Shown here: piece by piece, positions 11,501 to 23,353 of the stretch
Numbering within the stretch: the first letter of the stretch is position 1
Layout: the number at the start of each line of letters is the position of its first letter
Assembly (NCBI RefSeq): GCF_000699445.3
Contig: NC_067196.1
Location: forward strand, 33,190,616-33,254,615
Origin: Schistosoma haematobium
Lineage: Eukaryota; Platyhelminthes; Trematoda; Strigeidida; Schistosomatidae
Direction: 5' to 3'
DNA: 64,000 bases
Notes under the pieces: generated by a model
The model's input: the letters and a program-made list of their open reading frames with translations, nothing else
Told to the model about the DNA's origin: nothing
Database searches by the model: none
Program-made: the position numbers and the translations under genes

Positions 11501-14500
11501 GTACATTTTTAACATTTTCATACCCTATAGCGTAAGAATGGCTTGGCTAGCCTATACCATCGTAACATGTTCTGGAAACTGAGTATTTAGTGACCTGGAA
11601 ACATTAGGCTACATATCTTTCACCGACTTATCTGGTTTAAAACTCTGTGTTGTTCAATCCGAATCATAGCGACCAACATTCAGATTTTATCCATATTAGG
11701 CTGTATAGCTCTCCTTTAAGCTTCAATTTCATGCATAATTGACAGATTTCGCTTAAGAACTAAATGATTACTTGTTTATTGGTCAAATAATTTGTACACG
11801 TAACTCCTATGTTTAAATGTGATTACACATTCCGTTATCGTTAGCTGTCAACCAATGTTTGACGTATTTGCTATTCCTGCTTCGGTCTGGGCGACCGGGC
11901 AGTATCACATCCCACACGCAAATCGAGTGACTTACGTGGAGCATATGTATTCGGTGCCCCTTTGAACCAATATTTTTGTGTTCAAACAAATAAAAAAATG
12001 TTTGCTATTACAGATCGTTTAATCAAATCGCAAAATTGATGGTTATTTATTTCTAAGCGTTTATAATGTCTAAAACTACTTTTGCTTTAGGTTCATCCTG
12101 TTCGTTTATTGGATGTATTACCAATCTTGTTATACAAAGCTACTTTAGATACCAATCACGAATTTGAGGCCAATCATCTGGATGACAGCAATTCCCAAAT
12201 TTCGTCTAAGGTAAGTCATCGTAGTGTACTTCTTTGAACAAACGTTTCTTATACATAAACTTAATCATAAAGTAAACTGAAAATGTTAGCTATACGATAT
12301 AACAGTTTATGTTTCATCCACTCTTTAGCTCTCAAACTGTTTGTCGTTCTTTCAGATGATGCTGCATAAGGTCTACTTAGTAAGCAGTTATTTAGTTTGA
12401 TAGGTTAAAAGATGTGCCATTTTTTGAATCCAAGCACTCTGTGTATTCCATATTCTAAATTCCGACTACTCATTATTGTACCGTATATTCAGCCTAAATT
12501 ATTCACAAAGATGCATGAATGTCATAATACAATATAGCATAAATAAAAACACTAAGATTTTTTCTGGAGAATAAATGGTTTGTGTCTTCCATGTGATCAC
12601 ATTTTGTCCTATCAAACCTTAGATAGATAAAAATGATTCCCAGCGAATTTTATTCCACGCAGATCGAATAAATAACAGTATTATTCTAGCATAAAAACTT
12701 CGCTTATTTTCGAGTTTCGTTCGCGCTAAATAATTCATAAGTGATGATGCTCATGAAACTTTAGGGATTATTCTTAGATATAAAAAATCTCTGAAACGTT
12801 TTGGACTACAAACTTCAGACAAGTCTTGATAGCTTATACTAGGCTATGGAATTTGACAACAGATTATTAAAAATATTTGTTAAGTAGTTCTGTCAGTAAA
12901 TGGATTTTAGTCTGACTGAACTTACGTCATTCAGTTCATAAGTCAACTACTATATTTTTGTAGGTTTATGATCTTCAGACCCTTCAATCTTTCCGCTTTT
13001 CTGGTTGATTCACACTAAAACTATTGGGCTTAGTCCAAACCCATGCAAACCACTTGATACTTCCATTTTTATTTCAACTTAGTATTTTGTTAGCATAATC
13101 CCTAAGCTATTTCCTTATGGATAAAATGTCCCTGCAGTTTTAACACTAAAACGACTTTATTTATTTATTTTAACACATAAATATTGGTACAAGGAGGCAT
13201 CAAATACATATGCGCCACACAAATCTCATTCGATATGTGTGAGGGCTGTGATACTGCCTGGGTGCCCGAACCGAAGCAGGTGGTTTTCTTAGGGGCCCAC
13301 TTCCCGAGCCTTCGACCTGAAGGTCTGATCCACAAGGCAGTGGAGCATCGTAAGGAGATGCAGTCCCATGAAAGCCTGTGACCAACGATTAGTTCATACG
13401 CCATTTGTTCCTGCAGGATACTGGAGCCCATGAGCACCATTGATTTGGAATCCGGTTAAAGCGCCGGACATTCGCTTTTCGTCCTCTCATTTTCGTAAAC
13501 AACACCCCCGCCACGAGAAGGCAGTGAGCAGGACTTCCCTGGCAGAGGCTATATACGCGTGGTTATGTGAGAGCATTTCGAGAGGGAGAGCGGACTCTCC
13601 TCACTCTGGGCCGTACCGGGGCATCTGGGGGCCAATGGTCTAGGGGTATGATACTCGCTTTGGGTGCGAGTGGTCTCAGGTTCGAGCCCTGGCTGGGCTA
13701 ACACTAAAACGACTATCTAATACTGAATTCTCAAAATACCTTTTTAATGTATATTTTTTATCCAACATAGAGTGTGATTTCACGTAGTTTGTCCAACCTC
13801 AATTTTCGTATTTTCAGAATAACATTTTTTAATTCGACTCTAGTTTGCGTTGGTAAATCCCAGCATAACCTAATAAATAACTACGTTTCCAGTTCACTGT
13901 GACAAATGAATTCTTGCATATTTACTTTGTAATTATAGTTAGAATAACCTTGAAACATTCTTGATCTTTTACTCTCTTTAGATTCGTAAAATCGATGAAG
14001 ATATTTCTTCTGAGGAGATAGCTCAGAGTGAAAGTATGTTGTTTATGTATCGATGTATGAAAACGTGAAATTTTATAGTAAATAAATTTGTAATTTAATA
14101 GGCTATGTTTATAGTCAAGAACCCATTTGGCTTTTCAAGGCATCTCAAGATGTAGTTATTATACCCAGTCTTTTTTTATCAAATATTATAACTTCTAAAA
14201 TGTAAGGTATGATCTACATTGTATCTTTGATAGCTGCAAAGTAAGAGAAACATCTACCAAACTAGAAATGATATACTACTCTATTAGTCCGCAGGTTCGG
14301 AATTTTATCGTAATTTTACTAGTCATTTTCAGTTCTTTGCCTAGTTGTTTTGGCTTCGATTAGTGTCAATAATAGATCTTCTGGGCATCTTCATCGGTGT
14401 TCTAAATCACGAAATTTGCACTGCTATATTTGTTCACTACCTATTAATATGTACTACTTTCCTCGTATAACAACAGATTTACCAGCTTGATAACCTGTTC

Positions 14501-17500
14501 CTTAGCAATGTTATTTAAGGAATAAATTTTAACACTAAATTTTATCTAATTAATACATGCCCGACCGTTGTTGCTACTTTGACGTGGTGGTCGGGCTTGC
14601 CTATCGTGATGAAGCAACCGAGCTATACTGACTGGAACAACTGTTCCTCAAGGTCCTACCACGTCAGACAGGTCGGTTGAAGAGCGGTAAGACTAAAAGC
14701 AACAAACCCAAGGTCCGAAGGCGAAGTCGTACTGCTGACTGCAGAGGTGTGACAGCAGTAAGGTGTTTCCTTCATACAACCAGCATGACAGCGATGCTGC
14801 CTTCCTACAAGGAGGGGTGGGGTTAGAAAAGGTCGACCCTAAAAATGCACACCTCGCCTTATCCCACGGATATCCGTCTCCGGCGGTAAGGTCTCAACAA
14901 GTACGGAGCTAACACAAAAATTGCCCATAAAAAGGTCGTGTGTGACCGACCTCAAGCAGTTGTCTCTTGGGCACTGCGGTCACGCTCCCAAGTCACTAAG
15001 ACCACTTCTAATCCGACTTCCTTTTCAGGTACCTCCAGAAGAACCCTTCCACGGTGTGGGCAACCGGGAAGTGATAATCGCCCTCATACCTCTAACAGCA
15101 CTCAAGACCACTGTATTCATGATCAACCTCCCTCTTCAATTCCTATTATTCCTCCTACATCGACTTCTAACTCTAAACTTTTTTTCGGCTTCCCCCTCAA
15201 GTGTCACCATAGCCAACGATTCTAGTGCTCAAAACACTGTCCCAGGTCTACTAAAACCTCGCTCCACACTACACATTGGAGCCTTCAATGTACGCACTCT
15301 GTGTCAAATCGGTCAGCAGGCTTCCTTGGCTAAAACCCTAGAATCTCGTACCATTGATGTATACTGTGTCTCCGAAACACGCATAAAGGATCCCAGTGTG
15401 TTCATTCACTTGACCTCACCTCGGCAAAACGGAGAGCCAACAAGATACACCCTCCGTGTATCTGGTGACCCGATGGCCAGCTCTTGTGGACTGGCAGGAG
15501 TAGGGATAGCACTAAGCATGAGGGCGGAACAAGAAATGTTATAGTGGATCCCCGTCAACAGTCGTCTATGTGCTGTTCGGCTAAACGGCTCCGTAAGAAC
15601 TCGGAAGGATAGGGACACACGTCGTTGCCTTTTTGTCGTTTCTGCCTACGCTCCCACCGACTGCAGCTCAGCTGAAATGAAAGATGAATTTTACAGAAAG
15701 CTATCTGAACTTCTTCAGAAAGCTAAACGTTCAGACATAGTACTCGTAGCAGGTGACTTTGATGACCAGATAGGTAGTTTAAACCAAACAGAAAGGCATT
15801 TAGGTGGGTATTTTAGTATACCGGCACAACGAACAGATAATGGTGATCGTCTGCTGCAACTATGCTCAGACAATCGTTTATTTTTAGCAAACACAAATTT
15901 TAAGCATAAGGAGAGACATCGTCTAACATGGTGACCCCCTACACCAAACCAACGATGGACTCAAATAGACCATATTGCCATCAGTCATCGTTGGAGAGGG
16001 TCGGTAGAAGGTTGTCGCTCGTTCTGGAGTACCTGCTTGGACTCCGACCATGCCCTAATACGGGCACGCATCTGCTTGCGCCTCACTGGACGCAAAAAGC
16101 CACATTAAAAAGACCAATTAGAACTGAGTTGAGTAACGAGAAAACCAAAAGTAGGTTCCATGAACAACTGAGGTCACACTTAGGTAGTTCTGAAGACGAG
16201 GTTGACCCAGATGTTGCTTGGAAAGATATACAAACAGCTGTGGAAACAGTAATGAAATCTATTAGTAACTTAAACCACAGAGTTACAAAGAACCAGTGGA
16301 TTTCTTCAAAGTCTATCACACTGATGGATTCTCGCAAACTCGTCCCATCAGGTTCCGAACATGATGAAGAGCGACAACAAATCAGATCTAGGTTAAGAAA
16401 AAGTCTAAGAAACGACCGTGAGCAGTGGTGGGCAATGAAAGCAAAAGAGATGGAAAAGGCGGCGACTATAGGGAACTCAAGACAGCTTTATAGACTAATA
16501 AAAGAAACTGGAACTAATAAGTCAATTGTAAGTGAGATTATTTCGGAAAAAGACGACACCTTCATCTACTCCCAGTCCAGACGTTTAGAACGATGGGCGG
16601 AACACTTTAGGGAATAGTTCAGCTGGCCTTCAGCGACTTTACAACTACCCTCCATTCCCAGACAGTGTGAATGGAACATTGAAGTAGGTCCCCCAACTGT
16701 AGCAGAAGTTCAAAAGGCTATAGTTAATCTGAAACGAGGAAGGGCAGATGGATTGGCTCCAGAAGTCTTTAAGGATGGTGGTCCAATTTTAGCAATTAGG
16801 TTGACTAATATTTTAGCTAAGATCTGGGAGTAAGACGTTATTCCATCTGACTGGTCGCAATCACTTATCGTCCCAATATATAAGAAAGGGTCAAAATCAT
16901 CCTGTGACAACCATAGAAGGATTAGTTTAACTAATATGGTATCTAAAATACTAGCCTCGATAATTATCAGACGCTTAACTAAGACTCATGAACTGCAAAC
17001 ACGATAGAATCAAGCTGGCTTCAGACATGGTCGTGGCTGCATCGACCACATATTCACCCTTCGTCAGGTTCTAGAACACAGTCATACTTATCGACGTCCG
17101 ACAATGGTGGTCTTTCTTGACTTAAAAGCAGCGTTTGACTCGGTAGACCGCGAGATTCTGTGGCAGTGTCTGTCATTGAAAGGCGTACCGCAGAAGTACA
17201 TAAACCTTATAAAGGCTCCTTACTCGAACACTACTAGTTGAGTCAGAGCTTATGGCGAACTGTCATCTACTTTTGCAACCTCAAGTGGTGTCCGTCAAGG
17301 CTGTCCACTTTCCCCATTTCTGTTTAACTTCATCATAGACCTACTTACGGAAATAACATTCTCGTCTACTGAATTCTCAGATATTGATCTTCTATCAGGA
17401 GGTCCACTTATCGACTTAGAATACGCAGATGATATAGTCCTGTTTGGTGAAGACGCTGACAAAATGCAGTCTTTTGATAGCACTAAGCAACAATGTCAGA

Positions 17501-20314
17501 ATGTTTGGAATGCGCTTCTCTCCCTCTAAATGCAAGTTGTTGCTTCAAGACTGGCCTGTGTCAACACCTGAACTAAGGATAGGGAGTGAAGTAGTCGAAC
17601 GCGTCGACAACTTCACTTATCTTGGAAGTCTGATCAGCCCTAATGGGCTGGTATCGGACGAAATCTCAGCACGGATTCGAAAAGCTCGTTTGGCTTTTGC
17701 CAACTTACGTCACCTTTGGCGAAGGCGAGATATTCGTCTATCAATAAAAGGACGAGTATACTGCGCGGCAGTCCGTTCTGATTTACTTTACGGCAGCGAA
17801 ACATGGCCTTTAAGAGTAGAAGACACTCGTAAGCTACTAGTATTTGACCACAGATGCCTTAGAAATATTGCTGGCGTCTGTTGGGATTACCGGGTAAGTA
17901 ATAGTGAGGTTAGACACAGGGTATTAGGTAATGATGGTAAATCAGTTGATGACGTTGTTAATCTTCATCGACTGAGATGGTTGGGCCATGTGTTACGTAT
18001 GCCTGAACACCGATAACCACGACGTGCAATGCTATCCGGTATTGGAGATGGTTGGAAGAAAGTTAGGGGCGGCCAAACCAAAACGTGGCATCAGTGCTTG
18101 AAGTCACTAACTTCTAGTCTGAGCCATGTTGGTAGATGCAGACTACTTGGTTGGGGTCCGCGTGACTATCGTAACCAATGGTTGGAGACTCTTGGTGACA
18201 TGGCTCAGAATCGATCACAATGGCGTCGGTGTATACACTCCCTGTCTTCCCTTAAACTAAGAGATTAAAATCGCTTCATATCTTTCTTTCTACGAACCAA
18301 TTCTTTCTTCTTGTACTATATCTCTATATGCAATCTTTCTCTTACATATTACCACCTTTGACATAACCACTGCTATGAATCCGGTGTTCATCTTGCTGTG
18401 CTGATGCGGTATGGCAACCTGGACCGATGCATATATGTGCCTGGTCCTACGTTGTAGCTGACTGACTGACTGACTGAACTAATACATGTTGGTGATAATT
18501 CTTTTTGGATTTTCTGCATACTTATCTCCAAGAGACTGTTCGTTTCGATTGTTTTAATGAATTAAGGTGTTGTTATTGCGTTCGAATTTGCTTAACCTTT
18601 TAGAATCCAGTCGAACTAAACTGTGATAGTCTCAAACAGAACACAGTTCACTTCCATTTTTAGCCAATATCAAATATGATTAAGTTCAAACGTTACTTTC
18701 CAGCAACAAAGTTTTGTTCTTAATAAATGGATAACCGTTTCTTTATTTCCAATAGACCGAAACTCACCAAAACAATCCAAAAGCAGTGAATATTACATTT
18801 CATCATTCAACCAAATCTTTGGAAATAATCGTCCTACACCAGATTCACTTGTCATCGTTACTCGATTTCATCCGGTCGATTTAACTTTAACCTTACTTCA
18901 ATTTCTACCTATCGGGCGGCCATTTGTAGTTTATACACAATATATACAAGTAAATAATGTATCTGTTTGTATCATTGAGATGATTTCTTTCGTTATCCTA
19001 TAATGAGAATGCTTCAATTTCTCAATTCTCTAGAATTAAGGATAAAACAATCTACTATTCCCAAAGTTAAAATAAATTACTTCCAAAAGACATTTAGAAA
19101 ATAACAATCTAGTACATTGTTTTCTTTTCATCACAGATCTCGAAGTTTATGAATTCTGCTTTTATGACCCATAAAATGTTCGATCATTGTTATCTGAACA
19201 ATTTCATAAACAGGCAAACGATGTTTTCAATTGGATTTTCATCTGGCTGTAATATATGTATATAATTCCATAGACATCTCTACAACACCCAGCCTTTTAA
19301 TTTTGATCCGTTAATGATTTCTAACCGTTTATCCTAGTACATTTTACGGCTGATTCTCAAAATCTTTAATTGCTATAAAACATCGATAGCACGAAAAAAA
19401 TGTTGAGTAATTCAAGGTGACAAGCCAAGTTATTCCATGAAAAGCTAATATAAAAATAATGAGCACTATCACTAAAAATCACCAGTTCGCTGCATAAAGT
19501 TCTATCAGCTAGGTCCAAAGAAACAATATACATGGTTCAATTCAAGTAGTTATACTTACAACTAATTGCTTTTATGGTTTGGATCGCTAAGGCAGGTTAC
19601 TATTAATAGCATTGAATGATAGTCGCTCAATAACGGCAGTTGACTCAAATAGGAGGTGTAAACCACTGGATGCCAATTCAATGAACTAAAGGTTAAACAC
19701 TTGCTGCGAAACTCAAAGGTCTTAGGTTTGGTCTCCGGTAGGATCGTGGGTACGCGTTACCAAAGTGCCTCATGCTAGCACACAACAGCTGTCTAATACT
19801 TCTTGATTTTTGATGGTTGCTCAACTAATAAGCCTGTAATATAAAGTGAGAAAATCTGATAATCTCTATCAATCCCTTATACCAACAATTTCTTTGAACT
19901 CCCTATCGTTTGTTGACTTTGTTGTTAAAAGGCAACTTAACGTCAGATTATTAGACTATTTCCTCGAATAATATGTTTGAGTTTGTTATCTGTTTGATTA
20001 TTTTAGTTCAGTAGATTTCAAATTATGTTTTACACGATTCATTAACACAGTATTAACTTTTACTTCAATCATTCCCCCTTACTTCATTCTAGCCCCTTGT
20101 TGATCTGTACAATGTTTTAAAACGACGCGGTGGAATAACACATCTTCGTTTAACCGATAGCTGGTTTCGACATATTCAAGTATTACCAGAGAGAACGCAT
20201 CCTGAAATTAATACGTCATGTTCAAATGGTTACCTTTTAACCGGTTATACAGTGGAACCTGTATTAAGTACAAAAGAATTTTTAGAGTCTGGAATTTTAT
20301 CATCTTTTGGTTGA
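8531..20314 (+). CDS. TRMT6: tRNA (adenine58-N1)-methyltransferase non-catalytic subunit TRMT6 (Gcd10)
   Basis: Exons: 8531-8607, 8641-8758, 8797-8940, 8975-9150, 10068-10290, 12091-12210, 13982-14033, 18756-18949, 20093-20314. All introns are GT-AG and all phases close, giving 1326 nt or 441 residues (human TRMT6 is close to 500). An in-frame stop lies just upstream of the chosen ATG. Matches to the family run throughout: residues ~6-45 (GDHVLLFKE, then TFDGKVFSLRNAIG), ~110-125 (KTAFSQQKYLKKKKDRH), ~155-180 (FETVCRIL, then ETCSGL, the degenerate cofactor-site region), ~300-340 (LVIVTRFHPVDL, RPFVVYTQY) and the C-terminus (RRGGITHLRLTDSWFRHIQVLPER, GGYLL-like SNGYLLTGYTV). With TRMT61 it forms the nuclear m1A58 methyltransferase; TRMT6 lacks the SAM site and binds tRNA. 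Intron sizes rise 5' to 3' (33, 38, 34, 917, 1800, 1771, 4722, 1143). Introns 5-8 carry retroelements. Confidence 0.93.
10947..11392 (-). repeat. SINE-like retroposon copy A (TRMT6 intron 5)
   Basis: Read on minus, it starts at gccccc, keeps about 430 bp of body and ends in a TAAA-type tail (aaataaataaataat). It is flanked by an approximate 12 bp target-site duplication: cattgtgagact at 10935-10946 and cattgtgaaact at 11393-11404. The same body recurs at 11876, 13157, 39083 and 50785. I see no polymerase III box that settles its promoter and no coding function, so it is a non-autonomous retroposon of a family I cannot name. Confidence 0.7.
11876..11998 (+). repeat. SINE-like retroposon copy E, 5' truncated
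   Basis: Only the 3' end of the family is present: gcttcggtctgggcgacc, then the gcatatgtattcggtgcccc motif, ending in caaacaaataaaaaaatg. It lies in TRMT6 intron 5, opposite in orientation to copy A. Confidence 0.55.
13157..13698 (-). repeat. SINE-like retroposon copy B fused to inverted tRNA-Pro-like sequence
   Basis: A perfect 16 bp direct repeat, taacactaaaacgact (13141-13156 and 13699-13714), encloses a minus-strand SINE body with a TAAA-type tail at its left end plus about 66 bp of tRNA-Pro-like sequence at its right (5') end. Copies A and D end at the matching gccccc point without any tRNA, so the tRNA part is an addition specific to this copy. Body and tRNA therefore inserted together in TRMT6 intron 6. 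Confidence 0.75.
13629..13699 (+). tRNA. tRNA-Pro(UGG)-like sequence, probable pseudogene
   Basis: The anticodon arm is perfect: ctcgc/gcgag around tttgggt, anticodon TGG at 13661-13663. The D arm begins tggtctagggg as in eukaryotic tRNA-Pro. The T arm is tcagg-ttcgagc-cctgg with the usual TTCGA and an A at position 58. The acceptor stem pairs poorly (G-T, G-C, G/G, C-G, C-G, A-T, A/C). Because the sequence lies inside a retroposition unit with one target-site duplication, it is best read as a retroposed tRNA fragment rather than a working gene. Confidence 0.6.
14560..14620 (+). ncRNA. HDV-like ribozyme fold at the 5' end of the RTE element (candidate)
   Basis: P1 is cccgacc (14560-14566) with ggtcggg (14589-14595). 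P2 is gttgct (14570-14575) with agcaac (14613-14618). P3 is act/ggt (14576-14578 with 14586-14588) closing a seven-base loop. P2 abuts P3, and P3 abuts the P1 3' strand, as in the HDV nested double pseudoknot. P1 starts at the first base after the target-site duplication, where an HDV-like ribozyme would cut. P4 is weak, and the position where I expect the catalytic C (before GAA) is T at 14610, so this copy may be inactive. Confidence 0.5.
15250..18268 (+). pseudogene. Endonuclease/reverse transcriptase of the SR3-like element, disrupted
   Basis: The AP endonuclease begins near 15270 (IGAFNVRTLCQIGQQ, VSETRI, then VAGDFDDQIG near 15750). RT motifs follow: LKRGRADG (16730), QAGFRHGRGC (17012), FLDLKAAFDSVDR (17115), SGVRQGCPLSPFLF (17285) and YADD (17422). 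A C-terminal domain with NFTYLGSLI and LLYGSETWPL ends at 18268. In-frame stops occur near 15542, 15934, 16615, 16832, 17005, 17240 and 18014, with frameshifts near 15930-15960 and 17450-17490. No continuous product is possible. Confidence 0.85.
19672..19800 (+). repeat. Degenerate tRNA-headed hammerhead-family repeat
   Basis: It starts ggatgcca, then aaggttaaac, gcgaaact, a decayed B box and ggatcgtggg, matching the order of the copy at 52199. The hammerhead core is no longer recognisable. It lies in TRMT6 intron 8. Confidence 0.45.
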
Positions 20315-20480
20315 TTTAATGTTTGAAATGCTTTTTTAATTCTTCGGAATGTATGGGTGATGTATATGTATAGTCTTTCCATATTTTATACAGATGTTTT
20401 TGTAACCGAAATAGTTTTTGAATTCAATATTTTCTGGTTTTCCTTTAACAGTTTATATATCATGTCACATTTCCACGGTC

Positions 20481-20486
20481 AATAAA
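20481..20486 (+). terminator. Polyadenylation signal of TRMT6
   Basis: AATAAA lies 167 bp after the TRMT6 stop codon, the only canonical signal nearby on this strand. Confidence 0.6.
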
Positions 20487-20584
20487 AAATATAGGTACAG
20501 TTCTGTAACTACTTGCAAATTTCTGGTAGTAGTATGAACAACATTTATTGCATTAGGGCTAACAATGCTATTAGACTGGTCAGA

Positions 20585-20700
20585 TCAAACTGAATAGACT
20601 AATATTGGAAATAGCCGTCTAGTCGTTAAAGCAGTTAGCTTCCAATCACCATGTTGCTGATTTGAACTGCACTCCACTAACTGTGGTTACGGTAGCCGTG
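20585..20700 (+). repeat. tRNA-like repeat fragment
   Basis: An A-box-like tagtcgttaaagcag is followed about 35 bp later by a B-box-like gatttgaactg, the spacing seen in tRNA-derived elements. No complete cloverleaf forms by eye. Confidence 0.3.
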
Positions 20701-21153
20701 TAGTATCACTAGCCCCCGCACCTAAAGTATCGCTAAAAACCAAGTTCATAAACCCCATTCTCCTAGTAGTTGTGTTTATTTGAATATAGTCTATCTCATT
20801 TGACAGCTTGTTTTTCTCGTTTTCGTTATAAGTTGCATAGTTACAACCTAGGTCAGAAACCGTTATCAGGAACTTTTCTATTTTGTGTCCAAGATGATAA
20901 GTTTGAAAATTGAGAAATAAACTAAATCGCAAACCAAGTTGTGTTTACGCAAATCGGACTACATTATAATAAACTCTTATGTAATATTGCGTTTGGTTTC
21001 CGTTATACGAACAGTAACAACCCCCTTGCGTCTGTCTTCATTTCTACTTCTCGCTAACTAGTTTACAGTCGATCGATAAAAAATTTTCTGTAAGCTTCAG
21101 TATTTTCAGTAGGGGGTTATGGAGATTGTTGAATTTCTTTAAAACCATATACC
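20701..21153. other. Spacer between TRMT6 and the hairpin, no feature
   Basis: AT-rich with no gene or named repeat. Confidence 0.4.
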
Positions 21154-21285
21154 GATCAATATTAGACCACCATTCAGGACATAGGAGAACTGGACAGTCG
21201 TTTCGTCCTAGTATGAGCAGTCCCATACTAGGACGAAACGACTGTCCAGTTCTCCCACGTCCTGAATGGTGGTCTAACATTGATC
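21154..21285. repeat. Long hairpin made from a hammerhead-repeat 3' half
   Basis: The arms 21154-21215 and 21224-21285 are near-perfect reverse complements with an 8 base loop (21216-21223). The inner 32 bp, from ggagaactgg inward, pair perfectly. The right arm is the hammerhead-repeat sequence from stem II onward (taggacgaaacg, ctgtccag, then aatggtggtcta); the left arm is its inverted copy. The core needed for cleavage is not intact. The left breakpoint of the 8.38 kb tandem duplication falls in the right arm at about 21265. Confidence 0.8.
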
Positions 21286-22360
21286 AGTTTATGATTTCAA
21301 TACAGTTCGACATTTTCAGTTTAATAATTTCAAGTAGTTTCTGGATTGTTCTGAATGACTACAAACCATGAGTCTCTGTTCTTGTTCATCTCCTAATATG
21401 TGTACAATTTTTACAAAGCATGCTCTTCCTGTTCCAGTGAATAAACTGGATTTTGAACCTGCAACTTATTAGTTGAACATCTAATCCTAAAACCACGAAG
21501 TTATGATTTTTCAACATTAACTTCCCTTTTCTGGAAAACTGGTGTAACTCCTGACGGCATCTATATATTACGCTGACATAAATTTCTAACACAAAACTTT
21601 GTAAGTAGTTTTCACAATACGTTCGTATGGCTTTGAAGATCATAGAATATTATGCATCCTCTTCTTTTACGACTAAATGAATTCACTAAATTGTTTAAAA
21701 GAAACTGATTGATTTCATGAGGTGGTAAAAATGTAGATTTTAGTTCTAAATAAACTAATTTCACAAAGCTAGGTGTGTGGAAAGTTTTATTGTCAACAGT
21801 TTATAATTCCATTCATATTTTAATGTCAATAAAATGTGTTCATCTACATCAAATTAAGCCTAATGAAGTAAATTCAAGTAGTGTAAAATATCAACGAATA
21901 CTACTTTCGGCGTAAGTGGAGATGTAGTCTTTAATGAAAATTAAACCAAATGTTTTGAACTTTTGTTATGGTAATTTGATTTGATAAAATGCTAAGGTAG
22001 TTAAATTAATAATTTTCTCACGAATTTAAGCCTCAAATTTTTTTTAAAAAAACAGAACACCTAGCCGATCAACTGTATGAAAATGTTTCAAAGAATCAAA
22101 CTTATTAGTCATTCACAGAATAGTATGACTGAGCTGGTTACTTATTAATAAATAAATGAATAACCAGGCATTTAGATTACAAAACAATCAATCATTCCTC
22201 ACATTCGACTGTCATCAGTGGCACTATTTATGAAAAAATCAATGGTTCACTTAACGAATAGTAATATTAACTCAAAATAGTAGTTAAAATGTGCGAACGA
22301 ATTTTCATTCTGCGAGTGATTTGACTACGGAAAAGCGTTTTGTGCTTCAAGTTCTATCCA

Positions 22361-23265
22361 TTTATTATTAAGTCCATATTTTGAGAACTACCTTCTAATA
22401 AATAGATCTCACTGTTATTTTTGGAACGCCGTTCGTGCAACCAATAAATATATGATGATTAACCTGTAGTGATTTGCTATATAAGTATATGATGTGAAAA
22501 ATACGACAGATCTTAGTAATTATGCCATATGTCAAATATAATCTACATCTTTGAACAAGTAAATCTAGTCATGCTGATGTTAGTTTGGAGTTGCATTTAG
22601 AAATCAATAAAACACACCAGAAGCAATTAGATCAGCCTTTCAACTTTCTCTACAAAAATGGAAGATTTTTTAAGTAAATAAGTACTTACACGATGGGTAT
22701 AGGTGTAGTGCAACCACTAATAAGATGCAATCCAGTGACACTAACTGGTTCTCGAAATCGACTATATTTAAGAGATATTGGGAATGAGGGGGAATATGTC
22801 ATACTGGAATAAAGGAGAATTATCCAGTAATTAAGTAGAAATTAGAACTGTAAAATCCATAATTTTTGGGCACTTGTAATATATTAAAGACCACTCTGTT
22901 TATCCATGTGACCACTTAAAATGAGAAAGTGAAATCTGAACTTGAGCCTTTCAGAAGTAAAATTACACTAAGATGGAAGTTTTACCGGAAATAACTCCAT
23001 TTCACCCAACATTATAGCTCAAGTTTCTTCACGAAATTAATAAAGGGAACCAAAATTGTATTTTGATAGATAACTGTCTAGCAATGGAAAACCCTCAGTG
23101 CTGGCAATTAACGTTTCTCTGATAATATTATGATCCAAACCAATAATAATTTGGAATTAAAAGAGTAGAGACAGCCGACACTTGAATAGTGTACTTACAC
23201 TATATTATCATCCTTATGATTCGGGTTGCATAAGATCCGATGTAGGAGAAAATACAAGGAATAAG
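22361..23265 (-). CDS. Candidate 3' end of a minus-strand gene, copy 1 (unrecognised)
   Basis: Minus-strand exon-like blocks: 23199-23265 (67 nt), 22690-22761 (72 nt) and a terminal block from 22649. Both first blocks end in strong GTAAGTAC donors and begin after AG; 22761 follows a good pyrimidine tract. Phases fit (two bases left, one base taken up) and read about 45 residues including FLLHRILCNPNHKDDNI and RFREPVSVTGLHLISG. The terminal block then gives V-E-S and a TGA at 22642-22640. An AATAAA on minus lies near 22361. I do not recognise the protein, and upstream exons would be beyond the RTE insertion. Confidence 0.3.
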
Positions 23266-23353
23266 CTGAAATCTAAAATTTATAATGCTCTGATTATTTA
23301 ATTCACTATACTACTAAGTACAACAAAGCAAATTTCACATAAAATTGCACACC

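Larger units (their letters stand above)
14560..18479 (+). mobile_element. RTE-clade non-LTR retrotransposon, SR3/Perere-3-like, near full length
   Basis: Flanked by a 9 bp target-site duplication (taatacatg at 14551-14559 and 18480-18488), so both ends are defined and the length is about 3.92 kb. From 5' to 3' it has a structured GC-rich leader, an AP-endonuclease domain, an RT domain, a C-terminal region and a short 3' UTR ending in (CTGA)n. Many stops and frameshifts make it inactive. It sits in the sense orientation in TRMT6 intron 7. The family name is from memory of schistosome RTE proteins; the clade call is firmer. Confidence 0.85.

Noticed and set aside
21386..21643. 85-codon minus frame repeated at 29770-30027
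   Set aside because: Its identity in two places is explained by the tandem duplication; part of it overlaps a tRNA-like repeat remnant and it shows no protein features.
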